Positions 6,504-7,150 of a stretch of DNA of 7,150 bases are shown here, in pieces (the stretch's first letter is position 1; the number at the start of each line of letters is the position of its first letter). This DNA comes from an uncultured Ancrocorticia sp. GTDB lineage: Bacteria > Actinomycetota > Actinomycetes > Actinomycetales > Actinomycetaceae. The notes below the pieces were generated by a model. That model saw only the letters and a program-made list of their open reading frames with translations, was not told the origin of the DNA and searched no databases. The DNA lies in assembly GCA_905373325.1 (NCBI GenBank), contig CAJPTB010000092.1, forward strand, positions 1 through 7,150, in the 5' to 3' direction. Both the position numbers and the translations under genes were made by a program.

Positions 6504-7150
6504 TCTGCCTGCTCCTTCGCTAGGGCGAGGAAGGCGGCGTCCATGGACGACGTCGCCGTGTCTTTGAGGATGTTGTCAGCGGTCCCCGTTGCCAGGATGT
6601 CGCCTTCGCGGATGAAGACGAGGCTGTCGCAGCGCTGGGCCTCGTCCATGACGTGCGAGGAGACGAGCACCGTTGTGCCGGCGGCTGCGCGCTCGCGGAT
6701 GAGGCCCCAGATTTCCTCGCGAAGCACGGGATCGAGGCCCACGGTGGGTTCGTCGAGGAGCAGCACCGGCGGGTTGCCGACCATTGTGCAGGCCAGGGAC
6801 AGCCGGGAAGCCTGGCCGCCGGAGATGTCGGCCGCCAGGGCATGCGCGCGGTCCGTCAGCCGGAGCTGCGAGATGATTTCGTCTGCCGCCGACGCCGGCG
6901 CCCGCGCTATTCGAGCCCAGTGCGCGACGTTCTCGCGCACCGTAAGGTCCTTGTAAGCGGCGGAGGCCTGGGTCATGTAGCCGACGGAGGCGCGAGCGGC
7001 GCGGCTGCCCGCGGGACGGCCGAGAATCGTAACCGTTCCCGATTCGACCTTTTGCACGCCTGCGATCGACCGAATGAGTGTGGACTTTCCTGAACCCGAC
7101 GGTCCCAACAGCCCGGTGATCGAGCCTTTCTCAAGGGAGTGAGCATTTCC
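6500..7150 (-). CDS. ABC transporter ATP-binding protein, 5' end beyond window
   Basis: The frame is open to the right edge, giving 216 residues of an ATPase missing perhaps its first 20-30 residues. Counting from the edge: Walker A GPSGSGKST (16-24), Q-loop MTQ (Gln61), signature SGGQ within ADISGGQASRLSLA (107-120), Walker B VLLLDEP (129-135), D-loop VGLD (137-140) and switch His166 in SSHVMDEA. These are all the residues needed for ATP hydrolysis. The signature has Ile in place of the usual first Leu, a mild change. The order and sequence fit the drug/polysaccharide-exporter subfamily that works with ABC-2 permeases. The next gene, overlapping by four bases, encodes the permease, and the TetR gene follows. 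The true start, promoter and likely TetR operator lie outside the window. The TTG at 7108 is internal, not the start, because the Walker A strand begins before it. Confidence 0.95.
   Translation of the reverse strand, partial: GNAHSLEKGSITGLLGPSGSGKSTLIRSIAGVQKVESGTVTILGRPAGSRAARASVGYMTQASAAYKDLTVRENVAHWARIARAPASAADEIISQLRLTDRAHALAADISGGQASRLSLACTMVGNPPVLLLDEPTVGLDPVLREEIWGLIRERAAAGTTVLVSSHVMDEAQRCDSLVFIREGDILATGTADNILKDTATSSMDAAFLALAKEQAE

Overview
The window is very GC-rich and all genuine genes show the G/C third-position bias of a high-GC actinobacterium. Supporting this, it carries a DUF5926-family gene (a family I know from Actinobacteria) and several genes whose -10 element lies so close to the start codon that the mRNA should be leaderless, a common actinobacterial trait. 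I cannot name a genus; an Actinomycetaceae-like or related organism is a guess. No phage, plasmid, IS or CRISPR signature is visible, so this looks like ordinary chromosome with one damaged gene.

Layout: all genes but one are on the minus strand. From the right edge: a 5'-truncated ABC transporter ATPase, its ABC-2 type permease and a TetR regulator form a tightly overlapping operon (7150 to 5179). Convergent to it is tadA, the tRNA adenosine-34 deaminase (4660-5106, plus strand), with a likely intrinsic terminator between. tadA is divergent from upp, uracil phosphoribosyltransferase (4427 to 3789). Their 232-base shared control region holds both promoters, a three-unit 21-bp tandem repeat and other short direct repeats. 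A serine alpha/beta hydrolase follows upp closely and probably shares its transcript. Next is an M20-family amidohydrolase/peptidase gene that is broken, then a 305-base gap with hairpins and a promoter, a DUF5926 gene, and the first 69 codons of a family 2 glycosyltransferase running off the left edge.

The most notable observation is the M20 gene (2641 to 1501). Its N-terminal and C-terminal parts are both well preserved but in different reading frames. Between them roughly 80-90 residues, including part of the metal/catalytic site and the dimerisation motif, are absent. In their place is a perfect 41-bp inverted copy of a piece of the neighbouring alpha/beta hydrolase gene (2112-2152 versus 2837-2877). 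This is either a template-switch deletion/insertion that made a pseudogene or an assembly artefact; raw reads would decide. I see no convincing new multi-gene system. The genes do ordinary work: nucleobase salvage (upp), tRNA wobble editing (tadA), self-regulated export (ABC/TetR), and hydrolases and a glycosyltransferase of unknown substrate.
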